A stretch of 64,000 nucleotides of DNA from positions 31,429,427 through 31,493,426 of the forward strand of contig CM055094.1 in NCBI GenBank assembly GCA_029204225.1, in the 5' to 3' direction. Numbering within the stretch: position 1 is the stretch's first letter; every line of letters starts with the position of its first letter. Positions 45,357 to 55,277 of the stretch are shown here, piece after piece. A program made the translations under genes and the position numbers. The DNA comes from Diphasiastrum complanatum. Lineage: Eukaryota > Streptophyta > Lycopodiopsida > Lycopodiales > Lycopodiaceae. The notes under the pieces are model-generated. The model searched no databases and had not been told where the DNA came from. It saw only the letters and a program-made list of their open reading frames with translations.

Positions 45357-45528
45357 AAGTCGGTTGATCCCACACTCAAGACGCAATTCCGACGCAGCTG
45401 CTATGTACTCCTTCCCATATTTAGAGGCAAAAAGAGAATGCAATTGCAGTAACTCTGGCAAGTCAGCAGCTCTGGGTGCAACATATATTAAACTTGACAC
45501 CGCTTCTTTGAGGTCCAATGGGCAAACT
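45357..45528 (-). pseudogene. Lone exon of an IST1-domain gene
   Basis: Between CTGTAG and a GTAATT donor the frame reads CPLDLKEAVSSLIYVAP, then RAADLPELLQLHSLFASKYG and EYIAAASELRLECGINRL. This is the core of the IST1 domain (ESCRT-III-associated regulator of vesicle sorting). It is open and well conserved. No neighbouring IST1 exon is visible up- or downstream, and the NEMP promoter lies 1 kb downstream, so it is most likely a displaced gene fragment. A gene with very long introns enclosing NEMP is possible but unlikely. Confidence 0.75.
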
Positions 45529-45911
45529 CTACAGATTGGAACGTGTAATATAAGCACCACAACACAAGTTTGAGCCCTGAAATGAAGGAATTCTTCCCCC
45601 ATTACCTTGCATTGGTGTTAAGCCACTGCTAGCTAAAACGTGGAAAGTAGAACATACACTGAAACTAGGACGATCCTGCAATTCTGAGCATGTGCAATGC
45701 TTGTTGACCAATTTATAAACTTGACATACATCAGCTGACCTACAAAATTTTCTTCGATGTAACTCACAGTTCCACATACTTCATTGTTCGATTTGTTAAT
45801 TCCTGGCTAACGGATAGTTCTAATTACGTTTTATCCATGCCTCTTCTTAAAGGCCAGCCAGGTGCAGGGGGCGCACTCTTCTTTGCACCTCTCCCTCCCA
45901 GACCTACTAGA

Positions 45912-46132
<221 letters not shown>

Positions 46133-46345
46133 GGAAGAGCGTATCAGAAGAGTCGGCAACGACGCGAAGATAAGGTAAGCTCAGCTAGAGGCCCCAACGC
46201 GAACACGAATATCTCAAACATGAGCAAGAGCTTGGGCCCGAGCCATTTTTTAAGAGGGAAATAATAATAAAACAATATCCAATAAAGAGAGATACTATTA
46301 CCTTCTTTGCTTTGCACAAAACGAAAATTAAATAAATGTGCCCCA

Positions 46346-47198
46346 TGTTAAAATATCACTTCCAACTTGATGTACCTTGTAGATCTCAAGTTATTTGAGC
46401 TTGATAGGATCTCACATGTGTGGAGTCTGTTCCCACGTGTGAAAGAATGTACATAAATCATTTTTATAAAGTTAGATTGATTTTAGCTTGATCTACACTA
46501 GTGTGAAATTGACCTTTGAGTAGAATCTTGAAAATGGTCAAATTGGTCAAACTTTGTGTATATAGATTGGACTTCCATGTGAATGAGTTATCACTCACAC
46601 ATGTCAAGATACCATTCACACGTGTGGATAAGCTTCTAGAAGATAAGATAGGAAGATTCCATTAGATCCTATTTTATAGGGAATATTCCTATAAATGTGG
46701 AAGACTAGCTTTTTGTTTTCTAGCCAAAGAGAATAGTCAACTTTGGGAAATGAGCACATATGGCTCCCATTGGTGGATCTGGATGACTAGGCACTCTTCA
46801 CACGTGTGAAGGCCTACTGGACAGTTCACAGCTCGTGGATGTACTTGATCTATAAAGGGATCAAGCAAATCAATAACAAGTTGATGTGACATTAGCAAAT
46901 TCTAGTTTTGTTGAGATTTTCACATTTGCCTTGAGTTTTGATTAATCAAATGCATTTGTAAGTTAATGTACTTTACTCTTTGTAAAAAGGCCGTACTGGT
47001 ACTGTCCTCCACACGTGTGAGGCCGCCCATCCATGTTTTTTGATCATTTGATCCATTGTTCTTGCTTAAATCATAGTGTAAAGCATCTAGATCATGATCT
47101 AACATCTAGAACTTGATAGATCTTTGGATTAAGCAATCAGCAACTATTAATGATTGATAGTACAATCAATATTTGTCCTTTTTCTCTGAAAATTGACA
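46346..47198 (+). repeat. Copia F 5' LTR, 853 bp
   Basis: TGTTAAAATATCAC ... AAAATTGACA. The start matches the solo LTR start (TGTTAAAATTGG) and the end is fixed by the primer site. It contains CCCACGTGTGAAA (46432-46444), TTCACACGTGTGG (46616-46628), TTCACACGTGTGAAGG (46798-46813) and CCACACGTGTGAGG (47009-47022). A TATA-like CTATAAAGGG is at about 46851-46860. Confidence 0.88.
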
Positions 47199-47210
47199 TG
47201 GTATCAGAGC
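47199..47210 (+). other. Copia F primer-binding site (tRNA-iMet)
   Basis: TGGTATCAGAGC, a perfect match to the plant initiator-tRNA 3' end complement, directly after the LTR. Confidence 0.93.
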
Positions 47211-47793
47211 CAAGTCTAAGAGTGATCTAAATGATTAATAGTACTTGAAAAATCATTGACAATTTGTTGTTTTTGAGTTCTAATTGAGAGGGCGAGTTCA
47301 AGGAGCGAAGTAACATCATTGTTTTTGGTCAAGATCGATTTGTGGGTTGTTGAAGTACTATCCACACGTGTGAAATTGTACAACAACCTTCAAATTAACT
47401 TCCATTAGTGTTCTTGATCCAAAAAAGTGCATACTAGTCCAAAATTCAAGGTTTTTAGTGCATTGTCTAGATCTAGGTTCAATCTATTGAATGCTAATAA
47501 ATCAAATAGTGATTTGAGTCATTGACGCAATTCATTTTGAAGCATTAGATCAGATCTTTAAGGCTAATTTGTTCAGATCTTAAGTGTGTGTGAAATATCA
47601 AACCAAAATTGAACTAGAATCAATCTCTTTGAGGAGTGAATTGCTAGGATATTTGTAGGTGATCTATTATACCATCATCCAAGTTGAACTAGGATTGATT
47701 GGGCCGAGATTAGAAGCTTTTTGAAAGCTAGAAATCTACCTTGGATCACGCCTTATCAAGAGATCTTTGTGTATCTCATAGGCTTTCATTCAA
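47211..47793 (+). other. Copia F leader
   Basis: 583 bp between primer site and gag. It contains TCCACACGTGTGAAATT (47361-47377). Confidence 0.7.
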
Positions 47794-48511
47794 AATGACA
47801 TCCATGCGTGAATATATGTTAGAATCTAGTGAGAAAGTAACTTCCACAAACTATTCCATTTGGAAAGTAAGAATGGAATCACTACTAATGGTTCATGATC
47901 TCTTTGATATTGTCTTAGGAGTTGAGGAAGAGCCTCAAGCCCCCCAAGAACAAATAAAGTACAAGAAGAGGGTTAGATTAGCCCTACATTGTTTGAAGTT
48001 AAATGTAAGCAATGACCTCTTGAAGGAGGTAGCTTCTTGTACCACATCAAACGAGGCTTGGGATTCAGTAAAGAACATTTATGAATCCAATAACACTTCA
48101 AGAGTGCTTATGCTAGGAAACTTGATCTTGCAAAGCATGAGGGGAAGTGGAGAAAATGGACAAGAGTATGTCCTAAGGATAAAATCCTTGAACAAAGAAT
48201 TGGGATCTATAGGAGAGAAGATCCAAGATAATGAGCCATCAATTGAAAAATTGCATAATGTTCTTGTGGCCGAGGAGAGAAGGATTCTACACCTCAAAAC
48301 AAGAATGGGGTCCTTATCACTACATAATGGTGATGAGAAAGCGAACTTCACATCTAAAGGCAAGAAGAAGACTCATCCTTTCAAGAAGATCCAAGGCAAG
48401 GAGGCCGACAAAGGATGGAGGATCTACCTCCAAAGGGAAGCAAAAGAACAAAGCAAAGTTGAAGTGCTTCTTTTGTGGGAAGAAAGGACACTTTGCTTCC
48501 GAATGCTATAA
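47794..48511 (+). pseudogene. Copia F gag, frameshifted before the knuckle
   Basis: MTSMREYMLESSEKVTSTNY starts the gag at 47794 (an ATG 18 codons earlier at 47741 is also in frame but outside the family alignment). A deletion shortens the gag core near 48235. A frameshift at about 48420 moves the zinc knuckle CFFCGKKGHFASEC into the next frame (ORF 48231-48752). Confidence 0.85.
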
Positions 48512-48752
48512 GAAGAAGAGTGCACCAGGGAATGAAGATAAAGGCAATCTTGCACAAGGGGAGGAGGAAGAGGATGGCTTCAACACATCCTTGATGGTAC
48601 ATCTACACCAACATCAAGCCAAGAGACATGGTGGATTGATAGTGGGGCTAGTTCCCACATGTCATTCAACAAGCATTATTTTTCTTATCTACTTTCTTGT
48701 AATGATTCTAAGAAATCAATCTACACCGCTAGTGATCAAAAATGCAAGATAG
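48430..48752 (+). pseudogene. Copia F zinc knuckle and protease active site
   Basis: The frame has KLKCFFCGKKGHFASECYKK. Then a second shift at about 48610 moves to the frame with WIDSGASSHM (about 48632-48661). Confidence 0.8.
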
Positions 48753-49093
48753 ATGGCATAGGATCTATTCCATTATGCTTAGGATCATCTAAGAGGATAG
48801 ATCTTGATAATGTTTTGTATGTTTTATCCATTACAAAGAACTTGCTTAGTGTTGGTCAATTAATGGACAATGGACTAGATGTACATTTCAAGAATGGAGT
48901 GTGTTCCATCTTGAAAAATGATAAGTGCATAGCTAGTGGAATTAAGCAAGGAAGGCTTTTCAAGTTGGATGCTAATGTGGCTATTGAAAGTGTGAATATG
49001 GTTAGGGAGGAGTTGACTCAAGTGGAGCTTTGGCACAAAAGATTGGGCCATCCTAATCTTCAATCAATGGAATCATGGCATCAAAGGAACTAG
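48659..49093 (+). pseudogene. Copia F protease end and integrase zinc start
   Basis: MSFNKHYFSYL, DGIGSIPLCL, LYVLSITKNLLSVGQLMDNG, GRLFKLDA, then LWHKRLGHPNLQSMES, the integrase zinc-finger His pair. Ends at a frameshift at about 49075. Confidence 0.85.
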
Positions 49094-49440
49094 CTCTCAG
49101 CCTACCAAAAGCTTTCAAGAAGTGTGGCAAAGTGTGTGAGGCATGTGGCCTTGCAAAGTCACACAAGACTTCCTACAAGAGATCTTTATCGAAATCTACC
49201 TCACCTTTATTTCTTATCCATTCGGATGTACATATTTTTCCTCATGAAAGTAATGGAGGAGCTTTAATGTATGTGACTTTTATAGATGATTGTACTAGAT
49301 TCACTTGGATTGAATTATTGCCTAAGAAAAGTCTTGTATATGAAACTTTTGTAAAGTTTAAGTCTCTAGTGGAAAAGCAACTTAGTTCTTGCATTAATGT
49401 TCTAAGATGTGAGTTATGGAAGGTCGTTGAGCATCTCTTG
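49075..49440 (+). pseudogene. Copia F integrase core start
   Basis: CGKVCEACGLAKSHKTSYKR holds the Cys pair, then FLIHSDVHIFPHES with the first Asp and VTFIDDCTRFTWIELL. The sequence 'VLRCELWKVVEHLL' replaces the second-Asp block and the element ends. Confidence 0.85.
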
Positions 49441-49522
49441 GTTGAGGATTCGGAAAATTCGAGACTCAAACTGTCAACTCAAATTTTTCTGAAGGATTGA
49501 AGGACCCTTTGTACTGTCACGT

Positions 49523-49704
49523 TGAATTTTTCAAAAGACTTGAATTTTTCTGAAGACTAGAATTTTTTCAAAGACTCGATTTTTTCAAAAGACTTGATTT
49601 TTCTTTCAAAGACTCGAATTTTTTTGAAGACTAGAATTTTTCTGAAGACTCGAACTTTTTCGAAGGCTCGAATTTTTCCATGGACTTGAATTTTTCCAAA
49701 GAAT
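49523..49704. repeat. 18-bp minisatellite, ten units
   Basis: Consensus TGAATTTTTCTGAAGACT. Nine units are 18 bp and one is 20 bp. Because 18 is a multiple of three, both strands show long artefactual frames (minus: GKIRAFEKVRVFRK...). Located exactly at the broken end of copia F. Confidence 0.93.
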
Positions 49705-49707
49705 CGA

Positions 49708-49892
49708 GACCGGCCATCTTCCAAATCATCGGCCGCCACCTAGATCGCCCCCTAGACCAGCCTCTCAACGACAGGGCACTTACAACTAGAAAAAGGCGTT
49801 CCAACCTTCTCTCTCGTTTAGCCATCTTCCAAATCATCGGCCATCACTAGATCGGCCGCCATTGCCCGTCAACGACAGGCACTCACAACTAG
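49708..49892. repeat. Two-copy, about 110-bp tandem repeat
   Basis: GCCATCTTCCAAATCATCGG occurs at about 49713 and 49820, each followed by a CTAGATCG block and CAACGACAGG.CACT.ACAA. Confidence 0.85.
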
Positions 49893-49895
49893 TCT

Positions 49896-50070
49896 ATCTA
49901 TATATATATATTAAAATTTATGTACAATTTTGCGCATGTGTATGGGTGCACCATGCATGCTCCTCCCCTCACCCATGCATGAGCTTTTTCTAACTAAAAA
50001 ACTTGGGGAGGAGGATGCATGTATGGGGAAAAGGATGCATGGCCCTCCTCCCCATGCATACATCTAAGGG
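49896..50070. repeat. AT-rich start plus inverted ATGCAT/CTCCTCCCC palindrome
   Basis: TCTATATATATATATTAAAA is followed by a stretch in which CATGCATGCTCCTCCCC (about 49952-49968) is answered by GGGGAGGAGGATGCATG (about 50004-50020), and again by CCTCCTCCCCATGCAT. A similar start (TCTATATCTATATATATAAA, then ATGCATGGG..GGAGGATGCATGG) lies at about 45128-45205. It could be a Helitron or other DNA-transposon end. Confidence 0.4.
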
Positions 50071-50313
50071 GCCCACTCCAGGTTCAAATTATCTTTTACC
50101 AACACACATAGTGTTTTGAAGTGCATGTACATACTTTCATGGTGAAAGGTGTTAAGCGAATGAGACTTTCATTATCAAAAATTTGAAGGGTGCTCTAAGG
50201 ATTTTTTAAATTATCAAACTTTCCACGGGAAAGGTTGAAATAAAAATGCATTTCTATGAAGAAAAAATCGGTTGTGAAGGGCTGGGAAGGCTTTAAAATG
50301 TAGGCCTGGTGGG

Positions 50314-50314
<1 letters not shown>

Positions 50315-50392
<78 letters not shown>
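50315..50392. repeat. (CT)n microsatellite
   Basis: 78 bp, one G interruption at 50363. Confidence 0.97.
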
Positions 50393-50393
<1 letters not shown>

Positions 50394-50403
50394 GTTGCAC
50401 TCA

Positions 50404-51117
50404 AGCTTGCATGGTAGACCTACGTGGTGCATAGCTTAGTTAGCTTGTAGTGTGCGACATGCTTAGCAGATAGTAGACCACGTAGGCAGAGCCTGGTTGG
50501 CTTGCCAGCCTATGATGGGCCTAAGTGGCTTGCCACATGGCTAACCCCAAGCCTGCATGATTTTCCACGTGGCAACTATGCGTGATTGCCACATGGCAGC
50601 CTATGACAGGCTTGGTAGATAGCATGCCTATGTAGCATGTTACACAAGCCTATGGTAGGCCATGTGGCAAGCCACACAAGCCTATGGAAAGCATATGTGG
50701 CTTGCCACATGGCAGCTTTTGAGCCCCACCTCTTTCTCTCTCTAGGTCCACTTAGGCCTACGTGGCAAAGCTTGGTTGGCTTGCCACACAAGCCTATGTT
50801 AGACCTACATGGTTTGCCACATGGCAAACCCTTAGCTTGCGAGACTTGCCATGTGGTAGACCTACGTGGCAGCCTACGACAAGATTGGCAGATAGTAGAT
50901 TTATGACATGCCTATGTGGCTTGCTACACAAGCCTGTGGTAATCCTATGTGGCTTACAACATGGGAAGTATCACCCTCCATGGTTTTCTACGTGGCTTGC
51001 CACGTAATAGCTTGCGAGCCCCACCTCTTTCTCTCTCTATGTCCACTCAAGCCTACGTGGCAGAGCCTGGTTGGCTTGCCACACAAGCCTACTACAAGCC
51101 TATGTGCCATTCCATCG
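50404..51117. repeat. Higher-order tandem repeat rich in TACGTGGC/GCCACATGG
   Basis: GC(C/T)TGGTTGGCTTGCCA starts at 50491, 50770 and 51065, and GAGCCCCACCTCTTTCTC at 50721 and 51016. The period is therefore about 280-295 bp with 2.5 copies. Inside, CCTA(C/T)GTGGC and GCCACA(T/A) motifs recur every 20-50 bp as small inverted repeats. It directly truncates the Helitron coding relic. Confidence 0.85.
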
Positions 51118-51712
51118 TGTCGATGATAAGAAATCTATGCTTGCAAGCATCTCTGAACAACGAAAAAAGCTCACTGTCAACTGTGCGCAAGTCCTCAAAA
51201 CTTGTTGCACCTCTTACATGAGCCAAAAGAACTCGCAAATAAAATCGCTCTCCTTCGGACGGATGGAAAAAATACATACATCCAATGGCCGGAATGGACT
51301 GTGCATTGACTCTATGGGTCCACCTCCGCACTCTCCTGTTGTAAACGTAAAACTGTGGCAAGTCTTGGTACAACAAGTCTTGGGCCTCTGAATCGCCACT
51401 TCTATTCAGTTCAAAAAAAGTTGTCAAAGTGGTATTCGAATGACCTTCTACGACCTCCTCTAAATCGGCTCCCTCAATAAAGTAAACCAACTCATGTCCT
51501 GCTAGATGAACTGTCAGTCGAGTCACAACTGGTTTATGAGCACCCATAGAAAGCCCAAACAGTCGCCAGCAAGCCTCACTCGCATAGAAATATCGAGCAT
51601 TCAAAAATTGCTCTATCTGATTGACTGGTGCAACTGTCTGACCACCACCCTCCACAGCCGCTGTTGTAATCATATCTGGTCCCTTGTACACGTACTTGTA
51701 CAAATACTTCAT
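51092..51712 (-). pseudogene. Helitron Rep motif 3 region
   Basis: MKYLYKYVYKGPDM carries the Tyr residues of the Rep active site. It continues with ASEACWRLFGLSM, RLTVHLAGHELVYF, then GERFYLRVLLAHVRGATSFE and DLRTVD. The frame ends where the helicase domain should start. Confidence 0.88.
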
Positions 51713-51779
51713 GCTATGTATATGTACACATATTTATACGTTGATGTGACACTGAAAATGTAGTGTCAAACCATCTGTT

Positions 51780-52404
51780 GTACGGTACTACCCACCTGTT
51801 ATCTAATTCTATTCCATGCGACTTTACCTTGCATGCCTATCTGCAGGTGTCTGTCGAAATCTCAACTCCCTTCTCACTTCTGACCAATTTGGGTTCATTG
51901 TCATTGTGATAAACAAATCGGGAGAACCCAATTCCCTAACGACAGCCATAGCATCCTGGTACTGCTGATTTATATATGACGCGGTGAACCGATATAAGAT
52001 GATGGAAGGACTATTCGCTGCCCTATGTTGCTGGCATAATGAGATCCAAGGGCATCAATGATGCCACTGCAAATCTCTCTACGAAATCTATCTCGATTGT
52101 TGTAGATGTAGTTCATGTTGTTTTGCACCATTTTTGCTACCATGTCACACACGTACTCTTGAAATAGCCTTCCACCCAAATGTATAGGTGAAGCATGCTC
52201 TACTCGTACCTGTAAATGGTAGCCGTAAAACTCTCGAATGGTGACAACTTTGTGTCCACCCTCTAATTGCTCTTTAGGAGCATCTGAATGTATACTATCA
52301 TGTCTGTCATCATCATCACCAAGTGCGACATCCCTCATACACATATGTGGAATCCCCTGATACCACCCATCAGTACCGTAAGGAAAGAGGACGACAAAAT
52401 GCAA
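51780..52404 (-). pseudogene. Helitron_like_N domain, first part
   Basis: VVLFPYGTDGWYQGIPH, TIREFYGYHLQVR, GGRLFQEYVCDMVAKMVQNN, GQRIVLPSSYIGSPRH, and in a shifted frame QDAMAVVRELGSPDLFITMT with NPNWSEVRREL. These are the blocks up to and including Rep motif 1. The HUH motif that should follow is absent: only about 90 bp separate this from motif 3. Confidence 0.85.
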
Positions 52405-52636
52405 GGCATCATACGATGAATGACGCTCTGTGATATGCTATAGACCATCTTGAATGGAGTGCAATATGATGTCATGCATTTCGTCGCTCGGGGTCTCATC
52501 TATAGGCATAAGCACTGCAATCTCATTGCTCGTAGGAGCATTGAACTGTCTATTCGCTCTACTCTGTGAACAACCAAACACTATGCGAAGTCAAATATCC
52601 TTTGTGACATTCTCTCGCATGATTCGAGCAACATTC

Positions 52637-53245
52637 TTAAAACCTTGAGGAAATGGATTCACATCCATCATCATGCTTTGCAAAAGGGAGAGAACGTTTG
52701 AAATTCAGAGATAATCTCTGATCTAATTGCAAATCATCACCATCCATGATGTAGATCTGCGAAAACAAAGGTCTATCTAAGGGCAACAATCCAGCAATAT
52801 GATGATACAACCGGCCAGACACTAAATGCATACGCCCGCCTACGAAGTTGGCAGTGGATCTATCTAGATTCACTCCAAGAGATGCAAAGGCCAAGGAGTT
52901 ATTATAACTCTAAAGGTGTTTTCTAAAATGAGCTCCCACGTCATCAGAAGACGTGTACAAATTAAGGAGATAAAGAGGCAGTGATGGCATCAAAGGCGAA
53001 TGCACCTTGCCTTTCATGTAACAGAAAGAGCTATTTCTTTTGGCTTTCCATCGCATGGCTAAACAACTACACACAAACTCCATCCCCCCCAAATCATGAC
53101 ACGTTGGTCTATCAAGCGATCTGGCCACCTCAAACAACCTAGTTGCTCCAACAGACCCTACCACCATTGTTGTTTTTGTCTTGCATATCTTTTTACAAAC
53201 AATACTTCCTGTAAAACATCCAAACTCAATAATTGCAACATACAA
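52637..53245 (-). pseudogene. Helitron N-terminal segment
   Basis: The stretch GGMEFVCSCLAMRWKAKRNS ... CYMKGKVHSPLMP is the Cys-rich start typical of Helitron proteins. After one stop (52908-52910) it continues NNSLAFASLGVNLD and GRLYHHIAGLLP. SQIYIMDGDDLQ follows. Confidence 0.75.
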
Positions 53246-53284
53246 CTACATTTCACACATAGTAGTAGGCACGCACGTGCGCGC

Positions 53285-53305
53285 GTGCACACACACACAC
53301 ACACA
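53285..53305. repeat. Short (CA)n tract after CGTGCGCGCGTG
   Basis: Alternating purine-pyrimidine stretch of about 35 bp (53272-53305). Confidence 0.85.
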
Positions 53306-53654
53306 TGGCCTCAGCCATCCCCATCACGGCTTTGTTGTGTATTTTTCAACAGAGGTAACCTGCGAGGAGGGCGAACACAAATTTGAATTCATTCTAAGTT
53401 GGGTCTAAGAAATAGCTATAATACCCTTAATCAAGTAGTGTGTATGTTCAAACTTTTTCTAGTTATATGTTTTTCTGTTTTTCAGCTGCAGTCAACAATT
53501 GTTTTGTTATTTTCAAAAAAATTTACAACAAGTCTGATAATTTGTGTTTCAATTTCACAGTATTTGTTTCTGAAGAAGCGAAAATTTCATGTAGAATAGA
53601 AGGGATGGAATTGATTCCACCACATTTGAAAGAGTTGTCGATGACACACATACT

Positions 53655-54335
53655 GTGATAGATATTGGTACGTTAGTAAGGGGATTGGGTTTACATGAGG
53701 ATGTCCTGTTGAGTACATTCGGAACAGGGTCCATCACACATGTCGATTCTTCGACAAGAGGTCTAGAAGTAGGTGCGGGGATTTGTTTGACGTCTATAGA
53801 TGCAACTGCGACTTCGTCTAACCCATTGGATCCGATGTCCAATATTGACAATATAGAGATGGTTTGTATGCCGATTAGAGGTAGAGAATCATTTGAGGGA
53901 GTAGATTTGATATCTATTATGTATGCTACGCCCGTAGAGGTGTATAACCATCCATCGTATAGGACCCCTGAAGAGGAGTCAAGATCGGCCAAGGTTGGAA
54001 GAATGAGATGTAGATATGTTGCTAAGAGGAGATATTGGGACATAGTACGTGCGACAGTGAGAGATAGAGAGGAAATTGAGAGAGTTGAACCGAGTTCAGT
54101 GGATTTTGGTACACCTGAGGAAGTGCGTAGCCACCCTTCGTATAGGACCCCTGAGGCAGAGTCTAGATCTACGAGAGCTAGAATGGTGGTAGTGGCTGCC
54201 AAGTTTTGTATTGATTTGAAAGCTACAGACACTGCTTTGTTTACTTGGGTTCTATTTACTCGGGTTTCTATTGTCTCAGGTCGGTTCTATTTATTCGGGT
54301 TTCTTTCTATTGTTTGGTTGAAACCAAAAGTCTAA
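53655..54335 (+). CDS. Hypothetical ORF with an internal repeat
   Basis: 226 residues from ATG 53655. Two related segments, TPVEVYNHPSYRTPEEESRS (about residues 95-114) and TPEEVRSHPSYRTPEAESRS (about 156-175), are separated by a basic stretch (RRYWDIVRATVRDREEIER). The C-terminus is hydrophobic. The opposite strand is also open for 225 codons, so coding is not proven. I recognise no family. It lies on the 5' side of the Helitron relic and might be Helitron-associated or captured sequence. Confidence 0.3.
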   Translation: MIDIGTLVRGLGLHEDVLLSTFGTGSITHVDSSTRGLEVGAGICLTSIDATATSSNPLDPMSNIDNIEMVCMPIRGRESFEGVDLISIMYATPVEVYNHPSYRTPEEESRSAKVGRMRCRYVAKRRYWDIVRATVRDREEIERVEPSSVDFGTPEEVRSHPSYRTPEAESRSTRARMVVVAAKFCIDLKATDTALFTWVLFTRVSIVSGRFYLFGFLSIVWLKPKV

Positions 54336-54544
54336 TCAAGCACGATAAGCATGAATAGCAAGTTGCTGGGATTTAACACACCTCATTGAATTTACCAAGA
54401 GAAGCAAAAGAAAATAGAGCCAAGAATTGAAGTTTAGATCAATGATGCTTGTGAATATGATCCACTTAAAAACTTACTGCTTCCAAGTCTGGCAGAGTTA
54501 AAACTGAGGTGGGACCGCTGCTCCGTAATAGTTAAGCAGTATTC

Positions 54545-54735
54545 CGCTGGCATCGTAATTGATAATAATTAGTGTATATCATAATTGATAATAATTAGTG
54601 TATATCTATATTATATTATGTTTTAGGCATTACGATTAGACTTTAGGCAATAGGCATTGGGCATTAGGATTACACATTAGGCTCTAGGTTTGGGGTTTAG
54701 GTTTTAGGTTTTAAGCTTTATACAATGGGTTTTAG
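54545..54735. repeat. 26-bp duplication and degenerate telomere-like TTTAGG stretch
   Basis: AATTGATAATAATTAGTGTA occurs twice in tandem (about 54558 and 54584). From 54632 to 54735 TTTAGG, TTTTAGG, ATTAGG and GGGTTTAGG variants follow at close spacing, resembling the plant telomere unit TTTAGGG. Confidence 0.55.
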
Positions 54736-55277
54736 GCACACCATCTATTTTCTATCCAACTCTTGTCCAGGAAAATGTAAAGGGGGGTTGTGCCAAGGCC
54801 CACCTCCCTCCCCCATAATTTTTTAACCGCATTGATTCAATGATCAAATAGAACTTTGGCAAAGGTCATTCTTGCAGCAACTCAGATTCGATTATTTGCG
54901 AACTTGTTTCTTGAAGCAGAGACAATTAGCAGTTATTATTATGTATATCTATGACTAATCTACCTCGAAAGTATTTCAAGTTGTAGCTGAGATTCAAAAC
55001 AACTTTAACATTTCTATTTATCAACATATAGAAGCATCGAGTTGTGTCAGGCCCATTTTCGCAGGCTGCTACGTCAGGCTAATATTGAAGATATATTGTT
55101 TTATGGGTAGGCATAGATATTTCCCATGCATTCAGCTACCACGTGCTGCTCGAAATCAGCGTAGCCTGGAGGCGTGGAGGAAGACTTTCAAGAATTCTGA
55201 AACATTTGATCTAAACCACCTAGCTGGCCTTTAAGAAGAGGCATGGATAAAACAAAACTCTCCAGCTGCATGACATC
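54736..55277. other. No gene recognised
   Basis: The 3' LTR of the gypsy element would be expected here; none was recognised, so the 3' end is probably lost. Confidence 0.4.

Larger units (their letters stand above)
46346..49440 (+). mobile_element. Copia F: 5' LTR to integrase, 3' part missing
   Basis: A complete 5' LTR, perfect iMet primer site, leader, gag, protease and the start of integrase. The element breaks off at about 49440, where an 18-bp minisatellite begins. Its LTR is closely related to the solo LTR at 56937-57783, and its gag to copia B and D. Confidence 0.9.
51092..53245 (-). mobile_element. Helitron relic (Rep/helicase N-terminal part)
   Basis: Three minus-strand blocks in order match the N-terminal half of plant Helitron Rep-helicases: 53245-52640, 52404-51790 and 51712-51092. 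The PIF1 helicase half and both termini are not found; the coding part stops at the tandem array at 51117. Stops and gaps show that it is dead. Confidence 0.85.

Noticed and set aside
47741-47793. Upstream ATG of copia F gag at 47741
   Set aside because: In frame, but the family's gag start (MTSM/MATS) aligns with 47794.
49523-49704. CRISPR-like array
   Set aside because: The units are directly adjacent without spacers, and the genome is clearly eukaryotic.
49557-49837. Two lysine/phenylalanine-rich minus frames
   Set aside because: Open only because the 18-bp repeat unit is a multiple of three.
50576-51391. Several frames with MACHTSL/GLPHKP-type residues
   Set aside because: They are translations of the GCCACA/TACGTGG repeat array.
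53555-54232. 225-residue minus-strand frame
   Set aside because: It mirrors the plus ORF at 53655; composition (Leu/Ser/Thr-rich) looks less protein-like. Neither strand is proven.
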